A DNA stretch of 64,000 nucleotides, from the NCBI RefSeq assembly GCF_000349325.1, contig NC_020504.1, positions 3,444,053 through 3,508,052 on the forward strand. The letters are read 5' to 3'. The translations under genes and the position numbers were made by a program. The notes beneath the pieces are model-generated. The model had not been told where the DNA came from. It did no database searches and saw nothing but the letters and a program-made list of their open reading frames with translations. Of the stretch, positions 21,730 through 30,865 are shown one piece after another. Origin of the DNA: Streptomyces davaonensis JCM 4913 (GTDB taxonomy: Bacteria; Actinomycetota; Actinomycetes; Streptomycetales; Streptomycetaceae). Position 1 is the stretch's first letter. Every line of letters starts with the position of its first letter.

Positions 21730-22410
21730 CTACGTGCGCGTCGCTACGCCCGTCAGTGCCGTCACCACCGGGTCGAGCGCCTGGTGTATCTCGTCGCCGA
21801 TGGACCGGAAGAAGGTCAGCGGGGCGCCGTACGGGTCGAACACCTCGTCCGCCTCCGCCGTGGGCGCCAGCAGCCAGCCGCGCAGGGCCGCGGCCGCCCG
21901 TACCAGGGCGCGGGCGCGCTCGACGATGCCGTCCTCCAGCGGGGGCAGCGTCGCCGGGTCGATGGCCCTCACCAGGCGGGTGAACTCCTTCAGGGTGAAG
22001 GTGCGCAGGCCCGCCGAGTGGCCCATCGAGATGACCTGCGCGCGGTGGTCCCGGGTCGCGGTCAGAACCAGGTCGGCGCGGATCACATGCTCGTCCAGCA
22101 GTTCCCGGCCCACGAAGCCGGAGGCGTCCGCGCCGAAGTCGGCGAGGACGGTCTCCGCGTTGGCCTCCATGGGCGCGCCCTCATGGCCCCAGGTGCCCGC
22201 GCTCTCCACGATCAGCGCCCCGCCGAGGACGCCGAGCCGCTGCGACACATGGTGCCGGGTCAGCCGCTCGGTGATCGGCGAGCGGCAGACGTTGCCGGTG
22301 CTGACGTGGAGGATGCGGAAGGTGTCGCGCGGGAGCCCGACGAAGGTGGTCGTGATCTCCGCTGCTCGTTCCCCGTTGCCTATGCCACGCCCCGCGTCAG
22401 GGGCTGTCAA
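21730..22410 (-). CDS. Low-molecular-weight protein-tyrosine-phosphatase-like protein lacking the nucleophilic Cys
   Basis: A 226-residue protein of the LMW-PTP fold. The P-loop reads HVSTGNVCRSPITERL: the family pattern is V-C-x-G-N-x-C-R-S, so the first, nucleophilic Cys is Ser here; the codon is AGC at about 22310. The second Cys, the Arg and the C-terminal acid loop (VFDPYGAP) are kept. It may therefore be a binding protein or have altered chemistry. It starts with TTG that overlaps the sua5 stop (TTGA), so the two are coupled. Family assignment is good; phosphatase activity is doubtful. Confidence 0.85.
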   Translation of the reverse strand: MTAPDAGRGIGNGERAAEITTTFVGLPRDTFRILHVSTGNVCRSPITERLTRHHVSQRLGVLGGALIVESAGTWGHEGAPMEANAETVLADFGADASGFVGRELLDEHVIRADLVLTATRDHRAQVISMGHSAGLRTFTLKEFTRLVRAIDPATLPPLEDGIVERARALVRAAAALRGWLLAPTAEADEVFDPYGAPLTFFRSIGDEIHQALDPVVTALTGVATRT

Positions 22411-23054
22411 TTCGCCACCTCGAGGTCGGGTACCACCTTGCGGAGCTCCTCCGCCGTGATCGCGCCCTCGCGCAGCAGCACCGGGATCTCGCCCGTCACG
22501 TCGACGATCGACGACGGGACGATGCCGGGCGTGGGACCACCGTCGAGGTAGACGGAGACGGAGTCGCCGAGCATGCCCTGAGCGGCGTCGCAGTCCTCCG
22601 GCGCCGGGTGCCCGGTCAGATTGGCCGAGGACACCGCCATCGGGCCGACCTCGGTCAGCAGCTCGATCGCCACCGGGTGCAGCGGCATCCGCACCGCGAC
22701 GGTGCCACGGGTGTCCCCCAGGTCCCACTGGAGGGACGGCTGGTGCCTGGCGACCAGCGTCAGGGCGCCCGGCCAGAACGCGTCGACCAGTTCCCAGGCC
22801 AGCTCGGAGAAGTCGGTGACCAGGCCGTGCAGCGTGTTCGGGGAGCCGATGAGGACGGGCGTGGGCATGGTGCGGCCACGGCCCTTGGCCTCCAGCAGAT
22901 CGCCCACCGCCTCCTTGGAGAAGGCGTCGGCGCCGATGCCGTACACGGTGTCCGTCGGCAGCACCACGAGCTCGCCCCGGCGGACGGCGGACGCGGCCTC
23001 ACGCAGACCGGTCGTGCGGTCGGTCGCGTCATTGGTGTCGTATCGCCGAGCCAT
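22407..23054 (-). CDS. L-threonylcarbamoyladenylate synthase (Sua5/YciO/YrdC)
   Basis: A 215-residue enzyme that makes threonylcarbamoyl-AMP from threonine, bicarbonate and ATP for the t6A37 modification of tRNAs. The YrdC core is clear: LPTDTVYGIGADAF, KGRGRTMPTPVLIG, FWPGALTLV, GTVAVRMPLHP and MAVSSANLTGHPAP. The length is that of a YrdC domain with a short extension, without the full Sua5 C-terminal domain. The ATG at 23054 lies 49 bp after the prmC stop; its stop overlaps the next gene. Confidence 0.93.
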   Translation of the reverse strand: MARRYDTNDATDRTTGLREAASAVRRGELVVLPTDTVYGIGADAFSKEAVGDLLEAKGRGRTMPTPVLIGSPNTLHGLVTDFSELAWELVDAFWPGALTLVARHQPSLQWDLGDTRGTVAVRMPLHPVAIELLTEVGPMAVSSANLTGHPAPEDCDAAQGMLGDSVSVYLDGGPTPGIVPSSIVDVTGEIPVLLREGAITAEELRKVVPDLEVAN

Positions 23055-23103
23055 GTCTAGCGGGCCTCCTCGTACACGTGCAGCTGAAAGGACTTGGGGG
23101 TGC

Positions 23104-23949
23104 TCACGGCAGGGCCTTGCGGGCCGTGGCGAACCGGGGGCGGTTGTTGAGGTCCGGGTGGTCGGCCGCGTCGGCCCAGCCCCGCTCCTCGGTGAAGATC
23201 CACGGCACCTGGCCGCCCTGGGTGTCGGCGTGCTCGATGACGACGACACCGCCGGGGCGCAGCAGCCGGTGCGCGGTGCGCTCGATCCCACGGATGAGAT
23301 CGAGGCCGTCCTCGCCGGAGAACAGGGCGAGTTCGGGATCGTAGTCGCGGGCCTCGGGCGCCACGTACTCCCACTCGGTGAGCGGAATGTACGGCGGGTT
23401 GGAGATGACCAGGTCGACCTGGCCGTCGAGGTCGGGGAAGGCGTCGAGGGCGTTGCCCTGGCGCAGGTCGACCCTGGACCCCTCCATGTTCTTGCGGGTC
23501 CAGCGCAGCGCGTCCTCGGACAGCTCCACGGCGTGCACGCGCGAGCGCGGGACCTCCTGGGCGAGGGCGAGCGCGATGGCGCCCGAGCCCGTGCACAGGT
23601 CGACGATGAGCGGCTCCACGACATCCATCGCGCGTACGGCGTCTATGGCCCAGCCCACCACCGACTCGGTCTCGGGGCGGGGCACGAAGACGCCGGGGCC
23701 GACCTGGAGCTCCAGGTACCGGAAGAAGGCGCGGCCGGTGATGTGCTGGAGCGGCTCACGCTGCTCACGGCGGGCGATGACCTCCCAGTACCGGGCATCG
23801 AAGTCGGCGTCCCGCACGGAGTGCAGTTCGCCTCGCTTCACACCGTGGACGAACGCGGCGAGCTCCTCCGCGTCATTACGCGGCGAGGGCACGCCGGCGT
23901 CGGCCAGCCGCTGGGTGGCCTGCGCCACCTCCGCGAGCAGCAGGTTCAC
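23104..23949 (-). CDS. prmC: Peptide chain release factor N5-glutamine methyltransferase
   Basis: A 281-residue SAM-dependent enzyme that methylates the Gln of the GGQ motif in release factors. It has an N-terminal helical substrate-recognition domain, the SAM-binding IVDLCTGSGAIALALAQ and the catalytic NPPY in VISNPPYIPLTEWE. It sits 31 bp downstream of prfA, its substrate gene, and is surely co-transcribed. Confidence 0.96.
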   Translation of the reverse strand: MNLLLAEVAQATQRLADAGVPSPRNDAEELAAFVHGVKRGELHSVRDADFDARYWEVIARREQREPLQHITGRAFFRYLELQVGPGVFVPRPETESVVGWAIDAVRAMDVVEPLIVDLCTGSGAIALALAQEVPRSRVHAVELSEDALRWTRKNMEGSRVDLRQGNALDAFPDLDGQVDLVISNPPYIPLTEWEYVAPEARDYDPELALFSGEDGLDLIRGIERTAHRLLRPGGVVVIEHADTQGGQVPWIFTEERGWADAADHPDLNNRPRFATARKALP

Positions 23950-23980
23950 GCTCGTCCTCCGGTACTTCCGTCTCCGTGCC

Positions 23981-25057
23981 TTACGCGGCTGCGAGCTTGG
24001 CGGCCGAGTCCGCGTCGACGCAGGCCTGGATCACCGCGTCGAGTTCGCCGTCCAGGACCTGGTCCAGGTTGTACGCCTTGAAGCCGACGCGGTGGTCCGA
24101 AATGCGATTCTCCGGGAAGTTGTACGTACGGATCTTCTCGGAGCGGTCGACGGTGCGGACCTGGCTGCGGCGGGCGTCGGCGGCTTCCTTCTCCGCTTCC
24201 TCCTGAGCCGCGGCGAGCAGCCTGGAGCGCAGGATACGCAGTGCCTGCTCCTTGTTCTGAAGCTGGCTCTTCTCGTTCTGGCAGGAAGCGACCACTCCGG
24301 TGGGGATGTGCGTGATGCGCACGGCGGAGTCCGTGGTGTTGACGGACTGTCCGCCGGGACCGGAGGAGCGGTAGACATCGATGCGGAGGTCGTTGGGGTT
24401 GATCTCGACCTCGACCTCCTCGGCCTCCGGCGTGACCAGCACACCGGCCGCCGAGGTGTGGATGCGGCCCTGGGACTCGGTGGCCGGGACGCGCTGCACC
24501 CGGTGCACCCCGCCCTCGTACTTCAGCCGCGCCCACACGCCCTGCCCGGGCTCCGTGGCGCCCTGGCCGCCCTTGGTCTTCACGGCGACCTGGACGTCCT
24601 TGTAGCCGCCGAGCTCGGACTCGGTGGCGTCGATGATCTCGGTCTTCCAGCCGACGCGCTCGGCGTAGCGCAGGTACATGCGCAGCAGATCTCCGGCGAA
24701 CAGGGCGGACTCGTCGCCGCCGGCGCCCGCCTTGATCTCCAGGATGACGTCCTTGTCGTCGCTGGGGTCACGCGGGACCAGCAGCAGGCGCAGCTTCTCG
24801 GTCAGCGCCTCGCGCTGCTTGTCCAGCTCCTTGACCTCGGCGGCGAAGTCCGGGTCGTCGGCGGCCAGTTCACGAGCGGTCTCGATGTCGTCGCCCGTCT
24901 GCTTCCAGGAGCGGTACGTGGCGACGATCGGGGTGAGCTCGGCGTAGCGCTTGTTCAGCCTGCGCGCGTTCGCCTGGTCGGCGAAGACCGACGGGTCGGC
25001 GAGCTGCTTCTCCAGATCGGCGTGCTCGGCGACGAGTTCCTCGACGGCCTCGAACAT
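23981..25057 (-). CDS. prfA: Peptide chain release factor 1
   Basis: A 358-residue RF1 that recognises UAA and UAG stop codons and triggers peptide release. The GGQ motif is in [18 protein letters not shown]. The N-terminal coiled coil and ribosome-binding domain 1 are intact. The ATG at 25057 ([19 protein letters not shown]) is the canonical start; longer readings upstream are nonsense sequence. It is followed by prmC and preceded by rpmE after 109 bp. Confidence 0.97.
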   Translation of the reverse strand: MFEAVEELVAEHADLEKQLADPSVFADQANARRLNKRYAELTPIVATYRSWKQTGDDIETARELAADDPDFAAEVKELDKQREALTEKLRLLLVPRDPSDDKDVILEIKAGAGGDESALFAGDLLRMYLRYAERVGWKTEIIDATESELGGYKDVQVAVKTKGGQGATEPGQGVWARLKYEGGVHRVQRVPATESQGRIHTSAAGVLVTPEAEEVEVEINPNDLRIDVYRSSGPGGQSVNTTDSAVRITHIPTGVVASCQNEKSQLQNKEQALRILRSRLLAAAQEEAEKEAADARRSQVRTVDRSEKIRTYNFPENRISDHRVGFKAYNLDQVLDGELDAVIQACVDADSAAKLAAA

Positions 25058-25106
25058 CTTGGGGCTCCTGAAATACGTACGAAGGGAAGTGGCGGGCGAC
25101 CAAAAA

Positions 25107-25154
25107 CGCCGGTCCCGGACACGCCCGGGTGAGGGGCGCGGCCGTGGACCGGCG
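25107..25154 (-). terminator. Long hairpin between rpmE and prfA
   Basis: Nine-bp arms (25107-25115 and 25146-25154) flank a GC-rich 30-nt loop with further pairing potential. It begins just past the rpmE stop (25167), so it probably ends or attenuates rpmE transcripts before prfA. Confidence 0.5.
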
Positions 25155-25166
25155 AAATGGGGCTCG

Positions 25167-25388
25167 CTACTTCTTGGAGCCGGCAGCCTTGCCGAAGCGG
25201 GCCTCGAAGCGGGCCACACGGCCACCGGTGTCGAGGATCTTCTGCTTACCCGTGTAGAACGGGTGGCACTCGGAGCAGACCTCGGCGCGGATGGTGCCGC
25301 TCTCGATCGTGCTACGGGTGGTGAACGACGCGCCACAGGTGCAGCTGACCTGCGTCTCGACGTACTCGGGGTGGATGTCGCGCTTCAA
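25167..25388 (-). CDS. rpmE: 50S ribosomal protein L31, zinc-binding type
   Basis: A 73-residue L31. Four cysteines (C16, C18, C38, C41 in VSCTCGAS and [10 protein letters not shown]) identify the zinc-binding C+ form. The C-terminus [21 protein letters not shown] is typical. It starts with TTG at 25388 (family MKRDIHPEY), with a GGAG ribosome-binding site seven nt upstream. It is not the Zur-regulated Cys-less paralogue. Gene order rpmE-prfA-prmC is conserved. Confidence 0.95.
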   Translation of the reverse strand: MKRDIHPEYVETQVSCTCGASFTTRSTIESGTIRAEVCSECHPFYTGKQKILDTGGRVARFEARFGKAAGSKK

Positions 25389-25460
25389 GGTGTCTCCTAG
25401 TTTCGGGAGGGCACCGGGTCGCCATCGCGGGGTGCGGGGGCGTGAACCGGGGCCGACGTA

Positions 25461-25500
25461 CCAGTCTGCCAGGACTGGGGCCATCCCCCAAAACGGGGGG
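25461..25500 (-). terminator. Two small hairpins downstream of the LCP gene
   Basis: A 6-bp stem (25461-25466 with 25473-25478) and a neighbouring C-run/G-run stem (about 25485-25500, loop AAAAC) lie in the gap between the LCP stop and rpmE start. They probably form a weak terminator or the edge of the rpmE promoter region. Confidence 0.4.
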
Positions 25501-25526
25501 TGCGGGTGAGGTATTCCCGGGTACCC

Positions 25527-26666
25527 CTAACCGGCGCTCACGACGTCCTTCGCCTGCCCCGTGGCCGTTCCCTCGGTCGCCGACTTCGGGATCGCCCGGT
25601 CGTTCTTCAGGGCCTTCCAGACCTGCTCGGCCTTGGCCTCCTCGACCAGGACCCGGTTGGCGTTGGCGGGGTCGTACTGGACCGGCATCGTCACCATGGT
25701 CATGTTGCTCGGGCTGATGCCTCGCAGGCCGCCCGCGAAGGACATGAGCTTGTTGACCGAGCCGAGGTCGGAGTCGGTGGTGATCGTCTTGGTCGCGGTG
25801 TCCGCGAGGTCGTAGAGCTTCTTCGGGTTGGTGAACAGGCCGACGTCCTTGACCTGGGCGATCAGCGCCTTGATGAAGGCCTGCTGGAGCTGGATGCGGC
25901 CGAGGTCGGAGCCGTCGCCGACGCCGTGCCGGGTGCGGACCAGGCCGAGGGCCTGCTCGCCGTTCAGGGTGTGGGTGCCGGCCTTGAGGTTCAGATGGCT
26001 GTCGGGGTCGCTGATGTCCTCGGTGGTGGTGAGCTCCACGCCGCCGAGGTCGTCGACCAGCTTCTGGAAGCCGCTGAAGTCGACCTCCAGATAGTGGTCC
26101 ATGCGCAGATCGGTGATCGACTCGACGGTCTTCACCGCGCAGGCCGCACCGCCGGTGGTGTAGGCCGAGTTGAACATCACGCCGCTCGCGGCGTCGTGGG
26201 TGTTGCCGTCGGTGTCGGTGCACTCGGGGCGGTCGATGAGGGTGTCGCGCGGGATGGAGACCACGCTGGCCTTCTTGTGGCCCTTGTAGATGTGCACGAT
26301 CATCGCCGTGTCCGAGCGGGCGCTGCCGTCGTCGGCGCCGCCACCGAGGTCCTGGTTGGAGCCGGAGCGGGTGTCGGAGCCGAGGACGAGGATGTTCTCC
26401 GAGCCGTTGTCGACCTTCTCCGGGCGGTCGGTGCCGAGGGCCTGGTCGATGTCGACGCTGTCGATGTTGCCGTTGAGCTTGAAGTACACATAGCCGGCCC
26501 CGGTCCCGCCGAGGACGACGATCCCCACGGCGGTCCAGGCCGCGATCCTCAGGCCCTTGCCGCGCTTCTCGCGGGGCTTGCGACGGTGGCCCTTCGCGCG
26601 GTGGCGCGAGCCGTTGGTGCCGGCGTCATCCGGTATGCCGGACTCCGGCGTGCTCTCGGCGGACAT
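25527..26666 (-). CDS. LytR-CpsA-Psr (LCP) family cell-wall glycopolymer ligase
   Basis: A 379-residue membrane protein. The cytoplasmic N-terminus is basic (KGHRRKPREKRGKG), followed by one transmembrane helix (about 37-57) and an extracellular LCP domain. The LCP features are VLGSDTRSG, SVVSIPRDTLID (catalytic Arg), FQKLVDDLGGVEL and GEQALGLVRTRHG. LCP enzymes transfer polyprenyl-linked polymers onto peptidoglycan, which fits the wecA-like gene nearby. Start ATG at 26666; terminators flank the gene on both sides, so it is probably monocistronic. Confidence 0.93.
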   Translation of the reverse strand: MSAESTPESGIPDDAGTNGSRHRAKGHRRKPREKRGKGLRIAAWTAVGIVVLGGTGAGYVYFKLNGNIDSVDIDQALGTDRPEKVDNGSENILVLGSDTRSGSNQDLGGGADDGSARSDTAMIVHIYKGHKKASVVSIPRDTLIDRPECTDTDGNTHDAASGVMFNSAYTTGGAACAVKTVESITDLRMDHYLEVDFSGFQKLVDDLGGVELTTTEDISDPDSHLNLKAGTHTLNGEQALGLVRTRHGVGDGSDLGRIQLQQAFIKALIAQVKDVGLFTNPKKLYDLADTATKTITTDSDLGSVNKLMSFAGGLRGISPSNMTMVTMPVQYDPANANRVLVEEAKAEQVWKALKNDRAIPKSATEGTATGQAKDVVSAG

Positions 26667-26793
26667 GTGCTCCTCGGTTCTCGTCCGGTCGGTTACCCCC
26701 TGCTTTCAGGGCCAGGCGTGGTCAAGAAGACCCGTACCGCACCATCGTCACTCCGCCTGGTCAGACGGCGAAACTCGGCAAAGGGTTGCACAA

Positions 26794-26832
26794 CGCGCTG
26801 TGGCCACCCTGTGAATGAGTGGCCACAGCGCG
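26794..26832. terminator. Terminator downstream of the secreted protease
   Basis: A perfect 13-bp inverted repeat (26794-26806 and 26820-26832) with a 13-nt loop, starting 40 nt beyond the protease stop codon. Confidence 0.8.
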
Positions 26833-26871
26833 CACGGGATCGATCCGGGCAAACGCCCGTCACCTGCGATT

Positions 26872-28647
26872 TCAGCCGAAGATGTCGTACTGCTTGTAAT
26901 CGGTGCCGACCGAGATTCTTGTGGCGAAGATCTCGCTGGTGGCCTTCCCGGTGCCCTTGTACAGGTAGAGCGTGCCGCCCGGGGTGCGGGCCAGGACGTC
27001 GGCCTTGCCGTCACCGCTGACGTCACCGACCACGGCGACCTTGTTGTACGTCGAGCTGCTCCAGGTGCGCACCTTCACGCGGGACGAGAAGGGGGCGGAG
27101 GACTTGCCGGTGCCCTTGTAGAGGTACAGGTAGCCGTTGCTGCCCGTGCGGGCGAGCAGGTCGGCCTTGCCGTCACCGGAGAAGTCACCGTGTCCGACCA
27201 GGACGTTGTACTGGTTCCAGCCGGTGCCGGTACCGATCTGCACACGGCTCGCGAAGGTGCCGTTGCCCTGGCCCGGGTACAGCCACGCCTTCCCGGCGGA
27301 GTCCACGGACACCAGGTCGGGCAGGTAGTCGCCGGTGAGATCGCCAGGGATGACGATGCGGGTGCGGGTCCCCCAGTTGTCGGCAACCTTCGTGGTGGCC
27401 CAGGAGCCGCTCGCGGGCACCCAGTGCTTCCAGAAGACATCGCCGTCGGAGCTGCGGCGGACCAGCAGGTCCTGGTAGCCGTCGCGGTTGAGGTCGTTCT
27501 GGAGGACGAAGTTGAAGGCGCTCCAGTTGCCCCAGGACTCACGGGCGCCGAAGGAGGTGCCGGTGGAGTCCTTCTCGTAGCCGGTCTTGGTGGAGGCGTT
27601 GCGCACCCACAGGTCGGCCTTGTGGTCGAGGCTCAGGTTGGTGTCGTCGATGCGCGGGTAGGCAGCGCCGACGTACGTCCTGACCTTGGCGAAGACGCTG
27701 TAGGCACCCTTGGCGACACAGTCCTGCACGCCCCAGGAGACCACGCCCACGACGCGGTTGTTGACGACGAGCGGGCCGCCGGAGTCGCCGTTGCAGGCGG
27801 AGGTGGTGCCGCTGTCGCTGCCGCTGGCGGGGTTGCCCGCGCAGACCATGTGGCCCTTGACGAAGTCGGCGCCGTAGAAGCCGGAGCAGGTGGTGTCGGA
27901 CTGCATCGGCAGGGTGGCCGTCTTCAGCGTCTCGGAGACGTCCTGGGTGGTGGAGCTGGTGCGGCCCCAGCCGTAGACCTTGGCGCTGGTGCCGGCCGCG
28001 TAGGCGGCGGTCTCGGTGGACGTCGCCATCTTGATCGGGGTGGCCTTGATGGGGTTGGCCAGGGTGAGCACCGCGATGTCGTTGTCGATCGTCCGCGAGC
28101 TGTAGGAGGGGTGGTTCCACTGCCGGTGGACCGCGGTGACGGTGCCGCCGTTCAGGTCCCCGTCGGGCAGCTGCGAGGTGCCGGTGACGATGGCCCCGTA
28201 CGCCTTCCAGTTGTAGCCCTGGACGCAGTGCGCGGCGGTGAGGATCTTCGTCGGCGAGACGACGGAGCCGCCGCAGAAGAAGTAGACGCCGTTCGTCTCG
28301 TCCTGGTACCAGAGCTGGGCCATCCACGGCGCGGTGGTGATGGTCGTCGTGGTACCACCGATGATCTTCGCGTCCACCGTCGAGGAGCTGCTGTACGACG
28401 ACTTCGCGGACGAGACTCCGGCGGTGTCGTCATGAGCGGCGGCCCCCAGGACGCGCTGCTCCAGCTCGGCAAGCGTGGGCGAGTCGGAGCTCGGCACGGC
28501 CGGCGGGTTCGGCGACGCGGAGGCGGCCCCCGCGGAAGAGGTCAGCAGCGCGGCACCGATGGCCGCGGCGATGCCTGCGGCAGCGACAGGCAGCGCAATC
28601 CGCATCCGACGTCTGTGCCGTCCGCCCCCGGACATGGCTGTACCCAC
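26872..28647 (-). CDS. Secreted trypsin-like serine protease with FG-GAP repeats
   Basis: A 591-residue exported S1-family protease. A signal peptide (about 1-45, RMRIALPVAAAGIAAAIGAA) is followed by a propeptide, a trypsin domain (about 95-325) and a C-terminal region of FG-GAP/VCBS repeats (about 330-591). Catalytic elements are TAAHC (His), DNDIAVLTL (Asp) and NGDSGGPLV (Ser). The repeats contain calcium-binding-like GDLTGDYLPDL, GDFSGDGKADLL and GDVSGDGKADVL and probably form part of a beta-propeller that binds substrate or cell surface. The GTG at 28647 has a GAGGGGGG site upstream; ATG at 28635 is the alternative. Confidence 0.92.
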   Translation of the reverse strand: MGTAMSGGGRHRRRMRIALPVAAAGIAAAIGAALLTSSAGAASASPNPPAVPSSDSPTLAELEQRVLGAAAHDDTAGVSSAKSSYSSSSTVDAKIIGGTTTTITTAPWMAQLWYQDETNGVYFFCGGSVVSPTKILTAAHCVQGYNWKAYGAIVTGTSQLPDGDLNGGTVTAVHRQWNHPSYSSRTIDNDIAVLTLANPIKATPIKMATSTETAAYAAGTSAKVYGWGRTSSTTQDVSETLKTATLPMQSDTTCSGFYGADFVKGHMVCAGNPASGSDSGTTSACNGDSGGPLVVNNRVVGVVSWGVQDCVAKGAYSVFAKVRTYVGAAYPRIDDTNLSLDHKADLWVRNASTKTGYEKDSTGTSFGARESWGNWSAFNFVLQNDLNRDGYQDLLVRRSSDGDVFWKHWVPASGSWATTKVADNWGTRTRIVIPGDLTGDYLPDLVSVDSAGKAWLYPGQGNGTFASRVQIGTGTGWNQYNVLVGHGDFSGDGKADLLARTGSNGYLYLYKGTGKSSAPFSSRVKVRTWSSSTYNKVAVVGDVSGDGKADVLARTPGGTLYLYKGTGKATSEIFATRISVGTDYKQYDIFG

Positions 28648-28711
28648 GAATGTCCCCCCTCGGGATCACAAGTTCGAAGAGCGAGATCGTACCCCGGCCG
28701 GAAACACCAAA

Positions 28712-28743
28712 AGGGCCGCCCCCTTTGAACAGGGGGCGGCCCT
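28712..28743 (-). terminator. Terminator of rho
   Basis: A perfect 13-bp GC-rich stem (28712-28724 and 28731-28743) with a 6-nt loop, about 95 nt past the rho stop and before the protease gene. Confidence 0.82.
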
Positions 28744-28748
28744 AACGC

Positions 28749-28772
28749 CCTAGGGGCGCGGGGAACTGCGCG
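28749..28772. repeat. Dispersed 24-bp intergenic repeat, copy 1
   Basis: This 24-mer, beginning CCTAGGGGCGCGGGG and ending CTGCGCG, recurs exactly and inverted at 51481-51504. Both copies are intergenic at gene ends. I recognise the GCGCGGGGAACTGCGCG core as a frequent extragenic element of Streptomyces genomes. Confidence 0.8.
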
Positions 28773-28837
28773 ACCAGCCACGGACGGCCCGCAGCCGCCC
28801 TACAACCGGTGTTCCGTCGGCTCTCTCAGCGGAGCGC

Positions 28838-30865
28838 TCAGTCGCCGTTGCCAGGCGTCGGCGTCGTCTTCTGGATCTGCATCAGGAACTCGACGTTCGA
28901 CTTCGTCTGCTTCATCTTGTCGAGCAGCAGCTCGATCGCCTGCTGCTGGTCGAGCGCGTGCAGCACCCGACGCAGCTTCCAGACAACCGCCAGCTCCTCG
29001 TTGCCGAGCAGGATCTCTTCCTTACGGGTACCGGACGCGTCGACGTCCACCGCCGGGAAGATGCGCTTGTCGGCGAGCTTCCGGTCGAGCTTGAGCTCCA
29101 TGTTGCCGGTGCCCTTGAACTCCTCGAAGATCACCTCGTCCATGCGGGACCCGGTGTCGACAAGAGCCGTGGCCAGGATGGTGAGCGAGCCACCGTCCTC
29201 GATGTTCCGCGCCGCACCGAAGAACCGCTTCGGCGGGTACAGCGCGGTCGAGTCGACACCACCGGACAGGATGCGGCCGGAGGCGGGCGCCGCCAGGTTG
29301 TAGGCACGGCCCAGACGCGTGATGGAGTCGAGCAGCACGACGACGTCGTGACCCAGCTCCACCAGCCGCTTCGCACGCTCGATCGCGAGCTCCGCGACCG
29401 TCGTGTGGTCCTCGGCCGGGCGGTCGAAGGTCGAGGAGATGACCTCGCCCTTGACCGACCGCTGCATGTCGGTGACCTCTTCCGGACGCTCGTCGACCAG
29501 GACGACCATCAGGTGGCACTCGGGGTTGTTGTGCGTGATCGCGTTGGCGATGGCCTGCATGATCATGGTCTTGCCGGTCTTCGGCGGAGCCACGATCAGA
29601 CCGCGCTGCCCCTTACCGATCGGCGACACCAGGTCGATGATGCGGGTCGTCAGCACACCCGGGTCCGTCTCCAGGCGGAGGCGGTCCTGCGGGTACAGCG
29701 GGGTCAGCTTGTTGAACTCCGGGCGGCCACGGCCGTGTTCGGGCGCCATGCCGTTGACGGAGTCCAGGCGGACCAGCGCGTTGAACTTCTCGCGGCGCTC
29801 GCCCTCCTTGGGCTGCCGCACGGCACCGGTGACGTGGTCACCCTTGCGCAGGCCGTTCTTGCGGACCTGGGCGAGGGAGACGTACACGTCGTTGGGGCCG
29901 GGCAGGTAGCCCGACGTACGGATGAAGGCGTAGTTGTCGAGGATGTCCAGGATGCCCGCGACGGGGATCAGGACGTCGTCCTCGGCGATCTGCGGCTCCT
30001 GGCCCATCTCGTCGCGGCCACGACGGCCACGGCGGTCGCGGTAGCGCCCGCGACGGCCCCGACGGCCGCCCTCGAAGTCGTCGTCGTCCTGCGGACCGGC
30101 GTTACGGTCCTGACGACCGCCGCCCTGCTGCTGGCCCTGCTGCTGACCGCGCTGGCCGCCCTGCTGGTCGTCGCCCTTACGACGGTCACCGCGGTCGCCG
30201 CGGTCACCACGGTCGCCGCGGTCACGGTCGCGGCCGCGCTCACGGCGGTCCCGGCGGCGGCCCTCGCCGTCACCGGCGTCACCCTTGGCGTCGCCCTGCG
30301 CCTGCGCGGGCGTCTCGGCCTTGGGCTCGCTCTTGGCCTCGGCGACGATGGTCTCCGGCGCGGCGGCCGCGGGGGCACCGGCCTCGGCGGTCGCACGACG
30401 GCGACGGCGCTCCGCGGGAGCCTCGTCGTTGTTCTCGCCCGCACGGGCGGTGCCGCCGGCCGGCTGGCCGGGGATCTCGATCTGCTGCTGCGCCACGGCC
30501 TTCTCGGCGGGCGCCTCGGCCTTCGCCGTCTTCTTGGCGGGCGCGTCCTCGCCGGTGCGGGCCTTGGAGGTGGCCCGGCGCTTCGGCTTGGTCTCGGTCG
30601 CGGCGTCCGCCTTGGGGGCCGCGGGGGCACCCCCAGCCTGCGCTTCCTTGATGACCTCGATCAGCTGGCTCTTGCGCATGCGCGCCGTGCCCCTGATGCC
30701 GAGGCCGGATGCGACCTGCTGAAGCTCGGCCAGCACCATGCCCTCGAGGCCGGTACCGCGGCGCCGCCGGGAGCCGGCACCGGTGGCAGGCGCGGAGGCG
30801 TCCGTGGCGGGCGCGGCAGCGGTCTCCTCGACACGTGCGCCCATCAGATCGGTGGTGTCGCTCAC
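28838..30865 (-). CDS. rho: Transcription termination factor Rho with long actinobacterial insert
   Basis: A 675-residue Rho helicase. The Rho_N segment ([20 protein letters not shown]) is at about residues 40-80. A low-complexity insert of some 220 residues, rich in Arg, Asp, Gly and Gln (blocks of [10 protein letters not shown] and QQGQQQGG), follows. The cold-shock-like RNA-binding domain ([20 protein letters not shown]) and the RecA-type motor, with P-loop APPKTGKT and Walker B DVVVLLDS, are intact. The GTG at 30865 is preceded by AAGGA at 7 nt. A 405-bp non-coding leader suggests autoregulation. Confidence 0.96.
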   Translation of the reverse strand: MSDTTDLMGARVEETAAAPATDASAPATGAGSRRRRGTGLEGMVLAELQQVASGLGIRGTARMRKSQLIEVIKEAQAGGAPAAPKADAATETKPKRRATSKARTGEDAPAKKTAKAEAPAEKAVAQQQIEIPGQPAGGTARAGENNDEAPAERRRRRATAEAGAPAAAAPETIVAEAKSEPKAETPAQAQGDAKGDAGDGEGRRRDRRERGRDRDRGDRGDRGDRGDRRKGDDQQGGQRGQQQGQQQGGGRQDRNAGPQDDDDFEGGRRGRRGRYRDRRGRRGRDEMGQEPQIAEDDVLIPVAGILDILDNYAFIRTSGYLPGPNDVYVSLAQVRKNGLRKGDHVTGAVRQPKEGERREKFNALVRLDSVNGMAPEHGRGRPEFNKLTPLYPQDRLRLETDPGVLTTRIIDLVSPIGKGQRGLIVAPPKTGKTMIMQAIANAITHNNPECHLMVVLVDERPEEVTDMQRSVKGEVISSTFDRPAEDHTTVAELAIERAKRLVELGHDVVVLLDSITRLGRAYNLAAPASGRILSGGVDSTALYPPKRFFGAARNIEDGGSLTILATALVDTGSRMDEVIFEEFKGTGNMELKLDRKLADKRIFPAVDVDASGTRKEEILLGNEELAVVWKLRRVLHALDQQQAIELLLDKMKQTKSNVEFLMQIQKTTPTPGNGD

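Noticed and set aside
22407..23624. A single 405-residue protein fusing Sua5 with upstream sequence
   Set aside because: The added N-terminus is the shadow of prmC in another frame; the ATG at 23054 gives a normal YrdC-domain protein.
25500..28728. Long plus-strand frames opposite the LCP and protease genes
   Set aside because: Composition and repeat structure are the complement of the true genes, and they end without motifs or ribosome-binding sites.
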